DNA of 64,000 nucleotides from JBBROS01 sp965213855 (GTDB lineage: Bacteria > Pseudomonadota > Alphaproteobacteria > Acetobacterales > Acetobacteraceae): contig CBDCAA010000008.1 in NCBI GenBank assembly GCA_965213855.1, forward strand, positions 744,001 through 808,000. The letters are read 5' to 3'. Position numbers and translations under genes: made by a program. Positions 43,810 through 52,141 of the stretch are shown piece by piece. How positions within the stretch are numbered: position 1 is the first letter of the stretch; every line of letters begins with the position of its first letter. The notes under the pieces were generated by a model. The model saw nothing but the letters and a program-made list of their open reading frames with translations, made no database searches and had not been told where the DNA came from.

Positions 43810-44549
43810 GATCAGAAACGGTCACGGCGCTCGTCCGGGGCCTCACTCTCCTCCAAGGGCTCTCTTCGGGTGGAGTGCAGTCGATCCGCCAATTGCACGC
43901 CGCGACTGGCCTGCCCAAGCCGACGATCGTGCGGTTGCTCAACACGATGATCGAGGCGGGCTATGTTTTCGTGACCGACGGTGCGCCCGCTTACGGCGTG
44001 ACCGCGAAGGTGCTCGCTCTTGCAGAGGGGTTCGAGCTCGGCCGCCACTTGACGCAACGGCTTGGGGCCACGCTGCGACAGTTCCAGCAGTCGATCCCTT
44101 GGCCTTCAGACCTGGCCGTTTTCGATGGCGAATCGATGGTGATCCTGGAAACGAGCCGCCAACCGGGCGTCCTCAGCGTCAACCGCCGCGTGGGGGCCCG
44201 CGTCGATGCGACCCGGACGGCTTTGGGCCGCGCCTTCACCGCGTTCATGCCCGACGCGATGCAACAGGCCTGGACGATGCGGCTGCCGGACGCCGAGCGG
44301 CGCGAGTACTATCGTCGGCTGGAGCACGTCCGCGAGCGAGGCTACGCGATCAGTGATCGCGAGAACCTCCCGACGATCCGCGCCCTGGCTGCCCCCGTGC
44401 TCCAAGCCGGTCACGCCGTTGCCAGCCTGAATGTCATCGTCGTCGCCGATGCGATGGGGATGGCGGACATCGAGTCCCGCTATGCGTTGCCGCTGCTCGA
44501 GGCGACGCGCGAGATGTCGGACTTGCTCGGATCGGTTCGCGATTCATGA
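43806..44549 (+). CDS. IclR-family transcriptional regulator
   Basis: 247 aa. The N-terminal winged helix reads SIRQLHAATGLPKPTIVRLLNTM; the C-terminal effector domain includes SVNRRVGARVDATRTALGRAF and a GYAISDREN block. GTG 43806 overlaps the TGA of the CoA-transferase gene. As the last gene of the cassette it probably controls it through the palindrome at 40207-40225. Confidence 0.9.
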   Translation: MRSETVTALVRGLTLLQGLSSGGVQSIRQLHAATGLPKPTIVRLLNTMIEAGYVFVTDGAPAYGVTAKVLALAEGFELGRHLTQRLGATLRQFQQSIPWPSDLAVFDGESMVILETSRQPGVLSVNRRVGARVDATRTALGRAFTAFMPDAMQQAWTMRLPDAERREYYRRLEHVRERGYAISDRENLPTIRALAAPVLQAGHAVASLNVIVVADAMGMADIESRYALPLLEATREMSDLLGSVRDS

Positions 44550-44643
44550 AAGGAGGCGGCAACCGCAGGGCGGATCGAGGCGCAGCAGCCATTCAGGCAT
44601 CCGTTGTGGGAATAGCCCAGAGTGTGCTCCCACCGCGGTAATG

Positions 44644-44829
44644 TCACGGACGTGTGGTGACCAGGCTATCGCGGCTATTGCCCATCGCACCGCCGTTGCT
44701 CGAAGTGACGCCGCTTTCGAGGCCGCGCGAGACGGTCGACTGTGGCTTTTCGGCCGCGCAGCCGGCGACCATAAGAAGGCTTCCGAAAGCGATTGCAGCG
44801 ACGACAGGACGCCAAGCGTTCGAGACCAT
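44644..44829 (-). CDS. Small lipoprotein of unknown function
   Basis: 61 aa. ATG 44829 has GGAG 8 nt upstream. The signal AAIAFGSLLMVAGC ends in lipobox VAGC, and the mature part is only about 40 residues, Ser/Gly/Arg-rich. Size and layout recall entericidin-type lipoproteins, but no clear family match. Isolated between the IclR and TetR genes. Confidence 0.6.
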   Translation of the reverse strand: MVSNAWRPVVAAIAFGSLLMVAGCAAEKPQSTVSRGLESGVTSSNGGAMGNSRDSLVTTRP

Positions 44830-45016
44830 CTGGTTCACTCCATTCGCCCGCCATGCGCTTCGATACGTCACGGACCGAGCATTGTTAGGACCGTAAGCGA
44901 ACGAACGGGAGGATCGGAAACTACTCATGGGCAAACGCCTTGCCGGCTCCGTCCTCCCGACGAGCAGGCTTGCCGCGATCTTGCGCGACGTCAGGTCCTT
45001 GCCGCGCGATCCTGGG

Positions 45017-45679
45017 TCAGCTCGCGCCTGACCTGCCCGGCTCCGCGGCCGTACGCAGGCCGTCGGCGAGCGCGGTGACGACGGTGCGGATCTGGGCGCG
45101 GAGGGTCGGCATGGCCATGGTGGCGACCTTTTCGTCGAGGCCGAGCGAGACCATGCCGTGGACGGCGGCGAACATGGTGCGGGCGAGCAGGGTGCGGTCG
45201 GCGTCGGTCCGGTCGGGCAGCAGGGCGGCGAGCGGGCCCTCGATGTGGGAGAAGGCGGCGAGTTGGCGCTGTAGATACCAGGCCGGCGCGTCCTGGCCGG
45301 GCGGCAGGCGGTGCTGGAACAGCGCGTCCCAGCGCTGGCGGTGGGCGGCAGCGTAGGCGAGGTAGGCGTCGGCGAGGCGGACGAGGTGCTTGGCGGGGCC
45401 GCCGCCGACGGTGGCGTCGCGCATGGCTTGGTCGATCGCCTCCAGGGTGCGGCCGTTGACCGCCAGGATCAGCGCGTCCAGGTCCGGGAAGACGCCGTAG
45501 ATGGCGCCGACGGAGCAGCCGACCGTCTCGGCCAGGGCGCGGGCGCGCAGGCTCGGCAGCCCGGCGGCGGCGATCGCGTGGTCGGCGGCGGCCAGCAAGC
45601 GGTCGTGCAGCGCCTGGTGCCGCTCGCGTGTCGCAGATTTCTTTGAACCACGTTCAGATTTCGCTTGAATCACGTTCAT
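45017..45679 (-). CDS. TetR-family transcriptional regulator
   Basis: 220 aa. The DNA-binding domain is at about 20-65 (HDRLLAAADHAIAAAGL, then RALAETVGCSVGAIYGVFPDLDALI). The C-terminal ligand domain is unassigned. ATG 45679 has GGAG 11 nt upstream; no alternative start except GTG 45673. The start codon and codons 8-12 lie within palindromes sharing TGAAC-N3-GTTCA, indicating autoregulation. It is divergent from the acyltransferase operon, with start codons only 20 bp apart. Confidence 0.92.
   Translation of the reverse strand: MNVIQAKSERGSKKSATRERHQALHDRLLAAADHAIAAAGLPSLRARALAETVGCSVGAIYGVFPDLDALILAVNGRTLEAIDQAMRDATVGGGPAKHLVRLADAYLAYAAAHRQRWDALFQHRLPPGQDAPAWYLQRQLAAFSHIEGPLAALLPDRTDADRTLLARTMFAAVHGMVSLGLDEKVATMAMPTLRAQIRTVVTALADGLRTAAEPGRSGAS
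45644..45656. promoter_or_regulatory. TetR operator A (perfect TGAAC-N3-GTTCA)
   Basis: TGAAC-CAC-GTTCA, located inside the first codons of tetR. Centre is 22 bp, about two helical turns, from operator B. Confidence 0.7.
45666..45678. promoter_or_regulatory. TetR operator B (one mismatch)
   Basis: TGAAT-CAC-GTTCA, overlapping the tetR start codon. TTGAAT (45665-45670) also reads as the -35 of a plus-strand promoter with -10 TATCTC (45688-45693) after a 17-nt spacer. Confidence 0.65.
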
Positions 45680-45699
45680 CGAACCACTATCTCCAGTTT

Positions 45700-46773
45700 A
45701 TGAACAACGTTCACATAACGCGGCGGCACTGGCAAGAGGCTTTTGGGGCAGTGGCGCCCCGGGTTGGCATCGTGCACCGTGCCTGGTTCCAGCGCGCCCT
45801 GCCGTGGCTGGTGACCCGGCTGTTCCTGGGCGACGTCCGGCTGGTCGGCGGCGAGCGCATCCCGGCGGCGGGTCCGGTGCTGTTCGTCGGCTGGCACCGC
45901 GCCGGGTTGATGGATGGCTGGGCCTATTCGCAGGCGCTGCCCCGGCCGACCGTGTTCCTGCTGGCGGCCCGGCTGCGGACCAAGCCGTCGCTGCGGCTGC
46001 TTGTCGCGGGGATCGAGGTCGCGCGCGGCAAGGATGGGGGCGACCCGGCCGGCAACCGGCGCCGGAACGCCGCCGCCCTGGCGGCCTGCCGGGCCGAGCT
46101 GGCGGCGGGGCGGACGGTGTTCGTGTTCCCGGAGGGCACCAGCAGCCTCGGGCCGAGCCATCTGCCGTTCGAGCCGGGGGCGGCGCTGCTGGCGCGCGCC
46201 TGCCCGGCCGCGACGGTCGTGCCGCTCGCGATCCACTACGTGCACCCCACGCGGATCGGCACGGATGTCGAGGTGGTCGTCGGGCGGCCGTTCGGGATGG
46301 CGCCGGGCACGACGCCCCTGGAGGCGCAGGCGCGGCTGACCGCGTCGCTCGAGGAAACGGGGGTCATGTTCGCGGACGGCGACGCCCAGCGTGCGGCAGA
46401 GGACGCGGCCCGTGCTGCGCGGCGCCGGGGCGGGTCCTATGCAGCGGCGCTGGCGGGACAGCCGGAGGATGGCTTGGCCGTTCGCCGCCGAAGCGGCGGG
46501 TGGACGAGGCTGCGCGCCGGCCTTCGATTGGCAGCGTGCACTGTGAACCTTCCGGCGCTGCTGGTGGCGCGCCTGGCGGGCCGGTCGCTGGCCGATAGCG
46601 ACAACGTCGTCCTGGTCTGGGCCGTGATGGCTGGGCTGCCGGCGGCCGGCCTATGGGCGCTGGCGTTGCCGGCCGTTCTATGGGCAGCCGGCCTGCCCGG
46701 CTGGGCGGCGGCCTACCTCGCGGTGACCGCGCTCGACCTTGCCTTGCCGCGCGCGGGGCACCGCCATGACTGA
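45700..46773 (+). CDS. PlsC-like acyltransferase with C-terminal membrane segments
   Basis: 357 aa from ATG 45700; GTG 45751 is an alternative that would clear the operator. The acyltransferase domain covers about 40-235, with motif I GWHRAGLMD (His and Asp separated by five residues rather than the usual four) and FVFPEGTSS. The last 75 residues hold two to three hydrophobic helices. Likely acylates a lysophospholipid or related lipid in the inner membrane. First gene of an operon with PAP2 (8-bp overlap) and the dikinase gene. Confidence 0.85.
   Translation: MNNVHITRRHWQEAFGAVAPRVGIVHRAWFQRALPWLVTRLFLGDVRLVGGERIPAAGPVLFVGWHRAGLMDGWAYSQALPRPTVFLLAARLRTKPSLRLLVAGIEVARGKDGGDPAGNRRRNAAALAACRAELAAGRTVFVFPEGTSSLGPSHLPFEPGAALLARACPAATVVPLAIHYVHPTRIGTDVEVVVGRPFGMAPGTTPLEAQARLTASLEETGVMFADGDAQRAAEDAARAARRRGGSYAAALAGQPEDGLAVRRRSGGWTRLRAGLRLAACTVNLPALLVARLAGRSLADSDNVVLVWAVMAGLPAAGLWALALPAVLWAAGLPGWAAAYLAVTALDLALPRAGHRHD
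45701..45713. promoter_or_regulatory. TetR operator C (perfect TGAAC-N3-GTTCA)
   Basis: TGAAC-AAC-GTTCA. It overlaps the ATG at 45700 of the acyltransferase frame and lies where the tetR promoter would be on the minus strand. Confidence 0.72.
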
Positions 46774-47665
46774 CCGGCGGCGTGCGGGCCTGATGCTGCA
46801 TGAGCTGGCCTTTACGGCCTTCTTCGCGCTGACCTGGGCCCGGCTCACGGCCGCTGTCGGCTGGCTCGCACCCTCGGCACTGGAGTATGCGGCGCTCGGC
46901 CTCGCTGTCCCGGCCATGGCGGCGCTGGCCAGCCGGGCGGCGCGGCGCTGGCCTGGATCGCCTTGGCCCGGCCGGCTGCGCCTGTTCGCCTTCGTGCCGC
47001 TGATGTGCTTCGTGTTCCAGGACCTGCGCGGCACCGTGCCGCAGTTCCAGCCGGGCCATGTCGATGCGCTGTTGCAGTCGCTCGACGGGCGGCTGCTCGG
47101 CGGCAGTGTGCCGCAGTGGTTCGACGGGCGGCTCGGCCGCGTGCCGACCGAGGCGCTCAGCGTCTGCTACAGCCTGTTCTTCGTCTATCTGCTCGCCGCC
47201 ACCGTGAGTTGGCTGTTCGCCCCGGCGGCGAAGGCGCGGGCGTTCTACGCCGGGCTGTTCACGCTCTATGCCATCGGGTTCGTCGGCTACACCACCCTGC
47301 CGGCGTTGGGGCCGTACGCGACGATGGCCTTCTCCCATCCGGTCGAGGGCTACGGCGTCACCCGGCTGCTGCTCGCGACCGTCCCGTCGGGGACCAATCT
47401 ATGCGACGCGTTCCCCAGCCTGCACTGCGCCGTCACGGCCTTCACTCTCGGCTTCGACGTGATCGCCGGCCGTCGCCGCCGCGCCGCCTGGTGCGCGCTG
47501 CCCGTCGGGCTGCTGTGGGTGTCCACGCTCGCGCTTCGCTTCCACTACGCCGTCGACGTGCTGGCCGGGTTCGCCCTGGCGGGCCTGTGCCTCGTCCTGG
47601 CGGCCGCCCTGCTTGGCCGCCGGCTCCCCCGCGCCGCGGTTCGGCGCACCCTGTTCACCACGTAG
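46766..47665 (+). CDS. PAP2-superfamily membrane phosphatase/phosphotransferase
   Basis: 299 aa with about six transmembrane segments. The catalytic blocks are FPSLHCAVTAF near residue 216 and RFHYAVDVLAG near 258. This is the Aur1/inositol-phosphotransferase-like branch, which lacks a clear KxxxxxxRP motif. It would cleave or transfer a lipid phosphate at the membrane face. ATG 46766 overlaps the acyltransferase gene by 8 bp. Confidence 0.85.
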   Translation: MTDRRRAGLMLHELAFTAFFALTWARLTAAVGWLAPSALEYAALGLAVPAMAALASRAARRWPGSPWPGRLRLFAFVPLMCFVFQDLRGTVPQFQPGHVDALLQSLDGRLLGGSVPQWFDGRLGRVPTEALSVCYSLFFVYLLAATVSWLFAPAAKARAFYAGLFTLYAIGFVGYTTLPALGPYATMAFSHPVEGYGVTRLLLATVPSGTNLCDAFPSLHCAVTAFTLGFDVIAGRRRRAAWCALPVGLLWVSTLALRFHYAVDVLAGFALAGLCLVLAAALLGRRLPRAAVRRTLFTT

Positions 47666-47674
47666 GAGAATGTC

Positions 47675-50104
47675 ATGACGTTCGTGATCGCCCTCGATGA
47701 CCCCGCCGCCGAACGCACCGACCTCGGCGGCGGCAAGGGGGCCGGCCTGGCCCGGCTGATCCGGCACGGTTTCGCGGTTCCCGCCGGGGTCGTCGTCACC
47801 ACCGATGCCTACCGTCACCTGCTGCACGACCTGCCGCACTTTGCCGAGCGGGTCCTGGCGCTGCCCGAGGAGCCCGGGGCGTTGGCGGTGGCGGCGGCGG
47901 CGCTGCGAGCCGAACTGGCGGCCTGCCCGCTGCCGCCCGGGCTCGAGGCGGCGTTGGCGGGGTTGCTGCAGGACGGCGCGACCTATGCCGTCCGGTCCTC
48001 GGCGACACTCGAGGATCTGGGCGCCGCCTCGTTCGCCGGGCAGCATGACACCGTGCTGGGCTGCGCCGGGCTGCCAGCGGTGCTGGATGCGGTGCGCCGG
48101 TGCTTCGCCTCGTTCTGGCAGGACCGCGCAATCGCCTACCGGCGTCGTCATGGCCTGGGTGCGGACGGCGCCGCCATGGCGGTCGTGATCCAGCGCATGG
48201 TGGACGCCCGCGCGGCCGGCGTCGCCTTCACGCTCGACCCGGTCAGCGGTCGGCAGGATGAGATCCACATCTCGGCCCATCCCGGGCTCGGCGAGTGCGT
48301 CGTGGACGGCGAGGCGGAGGTGGACCGCTTCGTGTTCGCCAAGGCCGGCCTGGCCCCGCGTCTGGCGACCGGGCCGCGGCCGACGCTGTGCCTGACGGGA
48401 CCGGAGGCGGCGGCCGTGGCCGGGATGGCCCTGGCGGTCGATGCCGCGTTCGGCGCGCCGCAGGACATCGAGTGGGCTCTGGACGCGGCCGGCATCCAGG
48501 TGCTGCAGGCCCGGCCGGTGACGGTGATCCCGCCGCGCTGGACCCGCGACGAGTCGGCCGAGCGCTTCCCGAACCCGGTGACACCGCTGGCGTGGGATTT
48601 CGCCGACACCGGCTTCCACGCAGCGCTGGCGGCGTCGTTCGCGCGGATGGGGCTGCCGCCGATGCGGGAGAAGTGGTTCGCGTGCTTCGGCGGCTGGGTC
48701 TATGGCAACCAGAACGCGGTCGACCTGTACCTCGGCCGTCCGTTGGTGCCGGGCGGTTCGCTGCCGGCGCTGCGGGCGGCGCTGCCGGGGCTGGTCGCGC
48801 GGTTCGGCTGGGTGGACCAGTTGCCCGGCGAATGGGCGCTGACGCTGGACCGGTTCCTGGTGGAGGTCGGACGGCTGGAGGCGTTCGACCCGGACGGGGC
48901 CGACGCGGCGGCGATCTGGGCGCACGTGCAGGACATCAATCGCGTTGGCCGGGCCTATTTCCGGCACAACATCGCCATCTCGATCGGGCATGGGGCGATG
49001 CACAAGGCGCTGTCGACGGTGCTGGGCCAAATGCTGCCGCCAGCGGAGGCGGCCGCGGCCTACGACGTGCTGGTCGCGCCGGTGCAGACCAGGACCGGCG
49101 CGCTGAACGCCCTGCTCGACGGGCTGGCCGCGCTGGGCCAAGCCGATGCGGCCCTGGGCCGCGTGCTGCGGGAGGGTGATGCGCGCACGATCCTTGCGTC
49201 CGGCGCCTTGGCGGAGTTCCCGGCGTTTCGAGACGCGTTCGCGGCGCTGCTGCGCGACCACGGGCATCGCGAGCTGGACATCGACCCCTACCATCCCGGC
49301 TGGGGCAATGCGCCCTGGACGGCGTTGCAGGCGGTGGTGGCGCGGCTCGATGCCGCGCGGCCGCCGGCACCGGGGCTGACGCAACAGCGGGTCGCGGCGG
49401 CGTCGCTGCTGCGGCAGCTCTCGGCCGGGATGCCGGACGACCTCGCGCTGCTGCTCGGGGAGCTGGTGCGGCTGGCCCGGCTCTACACGGAGATGGACGA
49501 CAACGAGCACTACCAGACCTCGCGCCTGGGGCCATTGCTGCGCCGGGCCGTCGCGGCGCTCGGGCGGCCGCTGGCCGGGGCCGGTGTGATCGAGGACGCG
49601 ATGGACCTGTTCTTCGCGCACGAGGCGGCGCTGGCGGCGGCCGTGGCGGCCGACGGGCCGGAGGGATGGTCGGTGCTCGCGGCGGACATCGCGGCGGCCA
49701 AGCAGGCCTGGCGGGCACAGCAGGACGCGGCGCCCGACTGGTCGCTCGATGCGCCGTCCGAGCCGGTGGACGATGCGGAGGGCCTGCGGGGGATCCCCGG
49801 CAGTCCGGGCCGGGCGGTCGGGCCCGCCTACGTCGTACGATCGCCGGAGGACTTCGCGGGTTGTCCGGAGGGCGCGATCCTGGTGGTGCGCGCGACGACG
49901 CCGGCCTGGACGGCGCTGTTCGCCCGGGCGGCCGGCATCGTTGCCGAAAGTGGCGGGCCGCTGTCACACGGGGCGATCGCAGCGCGCGAGCAGGGCATCC
50001 CGGCCGTCATGGCAGTGCGGGGCGCCATGGCGATGCTGGCGAGCGGCCAGCGCATCACGGTCGATGGCGGGCGCGGGACCGTGATCGCCGAGGCGCGGCC
50101 TTGA
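47675..50104 (+). CDS. Rifampin-phosphotransferase-like ATP dikinase
   Basis: 809 aa. N-terminal ATP-grasp domain of the PPDK/PEP-synthase type (GGGKGAGLARL near residue 17; YAVRSSATLEDLG; ends near 290). A middle substrate domain of about 430 residues follows. The phosphohistidine swivel domain is at the C-terminus (GGPLSHGAIAAREQGIPA; His765). PEP synthase has a TIM-barrel domain after the His domain; this protein does not, so it has the order of rifampin phosphotransferase. It phosphorylates an unknown substrate using ATP. It follows the PAP2 gene by 9 bp, in the TetR-controlled lipid operon. Confidence 0.85.
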   Translation: MTFVIALDDPAAERTDLGGGKGAGLARLIRHGFAVPAGVVVTTDAYRHLLHDLPHFAERVLALPEEPGALAVAAAALRAELAACPLPPGLEAALAGLLQDGATYAVRSSATLEDLGAASFAGQHDTVLGCAGLPAVLDAVRRCFASFWQDRAIAYRRRHGLGADGAAMAVVIQRMVDARAAGVAFTLDPVSGRQDEIHISAHPGLGECVVDGEAEVDRFVFAKAGLAPRLATGPRPTLCLTGPEAAAVAGMALAVDAAFGAPQDIEWALDAAGIQVLQARPVTVIPPRWTRDESAERFPNPVTPLAWDFADTGFHAALAASFARMGLPPMREKWFACFGGWVYGNQNAVDLYLGRPLVPGGSLPALRAALPGLVARFGWVDQLPGEWALTLDRFLVEVGRLEAFDPDGADAAAIWAHVQDINRVGRAYFRHNIAISIGHGAMHKALSTVLGQMLPPAEAAAAYDVLVAPVQTRTGALNALLDGLAALGQADAALGRVLREGDARTILASGALAEFPAFRDAFAALLRDHGHRELDIDPYHPGWGNAPWTALQAVVARLDAARPPAPGLTQQRVAAASLLRQLSAGMPDDLALLLGELVRLARLYTEMDDNEHYQTSRLGPLLRRAVAALGRPLAGAGVIEDAMDLFFAHEAALAAAVAADGPEGWSVLAADIAAAKQAWRAQQDAAPDWSLDAPSEPVDDAEGLRGIPGSPGRAVGPAYVVRSPEDFAGCPEGAILVVRATTPAWTALFARAAGIVAESGGPLSHGAIAAREQGIPAVMAVRGAMAMLASGQRITVDGGRGTVIAEARP

Positions 50105-50107
50105 CGG

Positions 50108-51094
50108 TCAGGCGACCGCGCTGACCCGGCTCACGCCCTCGATCCCGCGGGCCAGCAAGCCGGCGAAGTAGGCGATGGTGCGCTGCAACCCGTCGTCGAG
50201 CGCGACCGTCGGCTCCCACTCGAGCAGCTTGCGGGCGAGCGTGATGTCGGGGCAGCGCTGGGTCGGGTCGTCCTGCGGCAGCGGGCGGTAGGTGATCGTC
50301 GAGCGGGAGCCGGTGAGGCGAATGATCCGCTCGGCGAGTTCTCGGACGGGGATCTCGTGCGGGTTGCCGAGGTTGACCGGTCCGGTTACGTCGTCGCCGG
50401 TGCTCATCAGGCGGATGAAGCCCTCGACCAGGTCGCTGACGAAGCAGAAGGCACGGGTCTGGCTGCCGTTGCCGTAGAGCGTGATCGGCTCACCGCGGAG
50501 TGCCTGGACGATGAAGTTGGAGACGACCCGGCCGTCATTCGGGTGCATGCGGGGGCCGTAGGTGTTGAAGATGCGGGCGACCTTGATGCGGACCTGGTGC
50601 TGGCGGTTGTAGTCGAAGAACAGCGTCTCGGCAGCGCGCTTGCCCTCGTCGTAGCATGCGCGGGGGCCGAGCGGGTTGACGTTGCCGCGGTAGTCTTCGC
50701 GCTGCGGATGGACGGTGGGGTCGCCATAGACCTCGGACGTGCTGGCCTGGAACACGCGGGCCTTCACGCGCTTGGCGAGGCCAAGCATGTTGATGGCGCC
50801 GATGACGGAGGTCTTGGTCGTCTGCACCGGGTCGAACTGGTAGTGTATGGGGGAGGCCGGGCAGGCGAGGTTGTAGATCTCGTCGACCTCGACATAAAGC
50901 GGGAACGTCACGTCGTGTCGCATCGCCTCGAACTGCGGCAGCGGTAGGAGATGGCTGATATTGTCCTTGCGGCCGGTGAAGTAGTTGTCGACGCACAGCA
51001 CGTCGTTGCCGCGGGCGATGAGCTGCTCGCACAAATGGGAGCCGAGGAAGCCGGCGCCGCCGGTCACCATCACGCGCTTTCGGGTCAGGCTCAT
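50108..51094 (-). CDS. NAD-dependent UDP-sugar epimerase/decarboxylase, UXS-like
   Basis: 328 aa. Cofactor motif TGGAGFLGSHL near residue 8, ACPASPIHYQ, catalytic Ser/Tyr/Lys in ASTSEVYG and YDEGKR, and the RIFNTYGPRM block. These match UDP-glucuronate decarboxylase, which makes UDP-xylose. ATG 51094 has GGAG 8 nt upstream; GTG 51103 is an alternative. It converges on the dikinase gene with 3 bp between stops. No polysaccharide cluster is visible around it. Confidence 0.88.
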   Translation of the reverse strand: MSLTRKRVMVTGGAGFLGSHLCEQLIARGNDVLCVDNYFTGRKDNISHLLPLPQFEAMRHDVTFPLYVEVDEIYNLACPASPIHYQFDPVQTTKTSVIGAINMLGLAKRVKARVFQASTSEVYGDPTVHPQREDYRGNVNPLGPRACYDEGKRAAETLFFDYNRQHQVRIKVARIFNTYGPRMHPNDGRVVSNFIVQALRGEPITLYGNGSQTRAFCFVSDLVEGFIRLMSTGDDVTGPVNLGNPHEIPVRELAERIIRLTGSRSTITYRPLPQDDPTQRCPDITLARKLLEWEPTVALDDGLQRTIAYFAGLLARGIEGVSRVSAVA

Positions 51095-51293
51095 CGGCAG
51101 CACTCCATCCGTGGCGCCTACTGTAGCGCCGGACCGAGGCGAGGTTCAATGACAGCGGGTTGGCGGGCGGTGAGGGGCGTGACGGAGCCGTCCCAAGGGC
51201 CGGTTGACCACAATCGGAGGTCATGGCCCTATCCCGCCGGTTGCGGGGGCGGATGACGGGATGCGGAGCCGGGTCGATCTTCGGGTGCGGGCG

Positions 51294-52136
51294 ATGATGC
51301 GTGGGATTTTGCTGCTGATGCTGGCGGCCGGGCCTGTGGCGGCGCAGGACCCGGGCGCGGCGCTCTCTCCCGCCCCGGCCATCGAGGATGCGTTCATCAA
51401 GGCGGTGGAGGACGGGCGGGCGACATACCTGTCCGGGCTGAACGACCTGGTGCGCGGCGTCGCCCGGCCGCGGCGGGCGGAGGCGTTGTGCCGGGTGCTG
51501 CCGCGCGGCCGGATCGATAACTGGGCCGGCAAGCTGGCCGTGGTGGGGTCGAGCCCCGGCGGGCGCGGTGTGGTCGCGATCGAGATCGCGCCGAAGCTGC
51601 TGCTGGCCACCAATCGGGTGGAGGCGGCCGACGACAAGGACAAGACCCTGATCGAGGTCCGGTCCCCGCTGTTCGCGGCGGCCGCGGTGCTGGCGGTCGG
51701 CGACCGGGTGGTCTTCAGCGGCACGCTGCTGCCGGGCGCCGACGATTGCTTCAAGGAGGCCGGCAAGGACGTCGCGACGACGATGGCGGCGCCGGAGTTC
51801 GTGTTGCGGCTGGACGCGATCCGCAAGGTGATCCCGCCGGCCGCCAACGCCGTGCTCAGCGGTGCGGCCAAGCCGATGAGCATCGCCCAGTCCAGCGACT
51901 ACGTGCGCGACTCCGTCGACATCATCGCCGGCGGCGTGGCCTGCGGCGCCGACAGCCGCCGTGTGTTCGCGCTGATCATCAAGATCCTGATCCGGGCGAC
52001 TGCGGGCCAGTCGACCGACCAGCGCGATGCGCTCATTGGCCTCATGTTCACGCCGCCCAGCACGACCGCTCAGAATAAGGAAAACTGCGAGAGCAAGTCC
52101 TCGGCACTGGACCGGCTGGAGGCCGAGGCGTCCTGA
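51294..52136 (+). CDS. Exported protein of unknown function
   Basis: 280 aa. Signal peptide MMRGILLLMLAAGPVAAQ. The mature protein has two Cys pairs (ALCRVLP and DDCFKEAG; VACGADS and ENCESKS) and no recognised domain; it appears mixed alpha/beta. In-frame ATGs at 51261 and 51297 are also possible. It is followed 5 bp later by the aminotransferase gene. Confidence 0.65.
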   Translation: MMRGILLLMLAAGPVAAQDPGAALSPAPAIEDAFIKAVEDGRATYLSGLNDLVRGVARPRRAEALCRVLPRGRIDNWAGKLAVVGSSPGGRGVVAIEIAPKLLLATNRVEAADDKDKTLIEVRSPLFAAAAVLAVGDRVVFSGTLLPGADDCFKEAGKDVATTMAAPEFVLRLDAIRKVIPPAANAVLSGAAKPMSIAQSSDYVRDSVDIIAGGVACGADSRRVFALIIKILIRATAGQSTDQRDALIGLMFTPPSTTAQNKENCESKSSALDRLEAEAS

Positions 52137-52141
52137 CGGCG

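Noticed and set aside
44927..45031. 34-codon frame after the small lipoprotein gene
   Set aside because: No ribosome site, no recognisable feature and composition of non-coding sequence.
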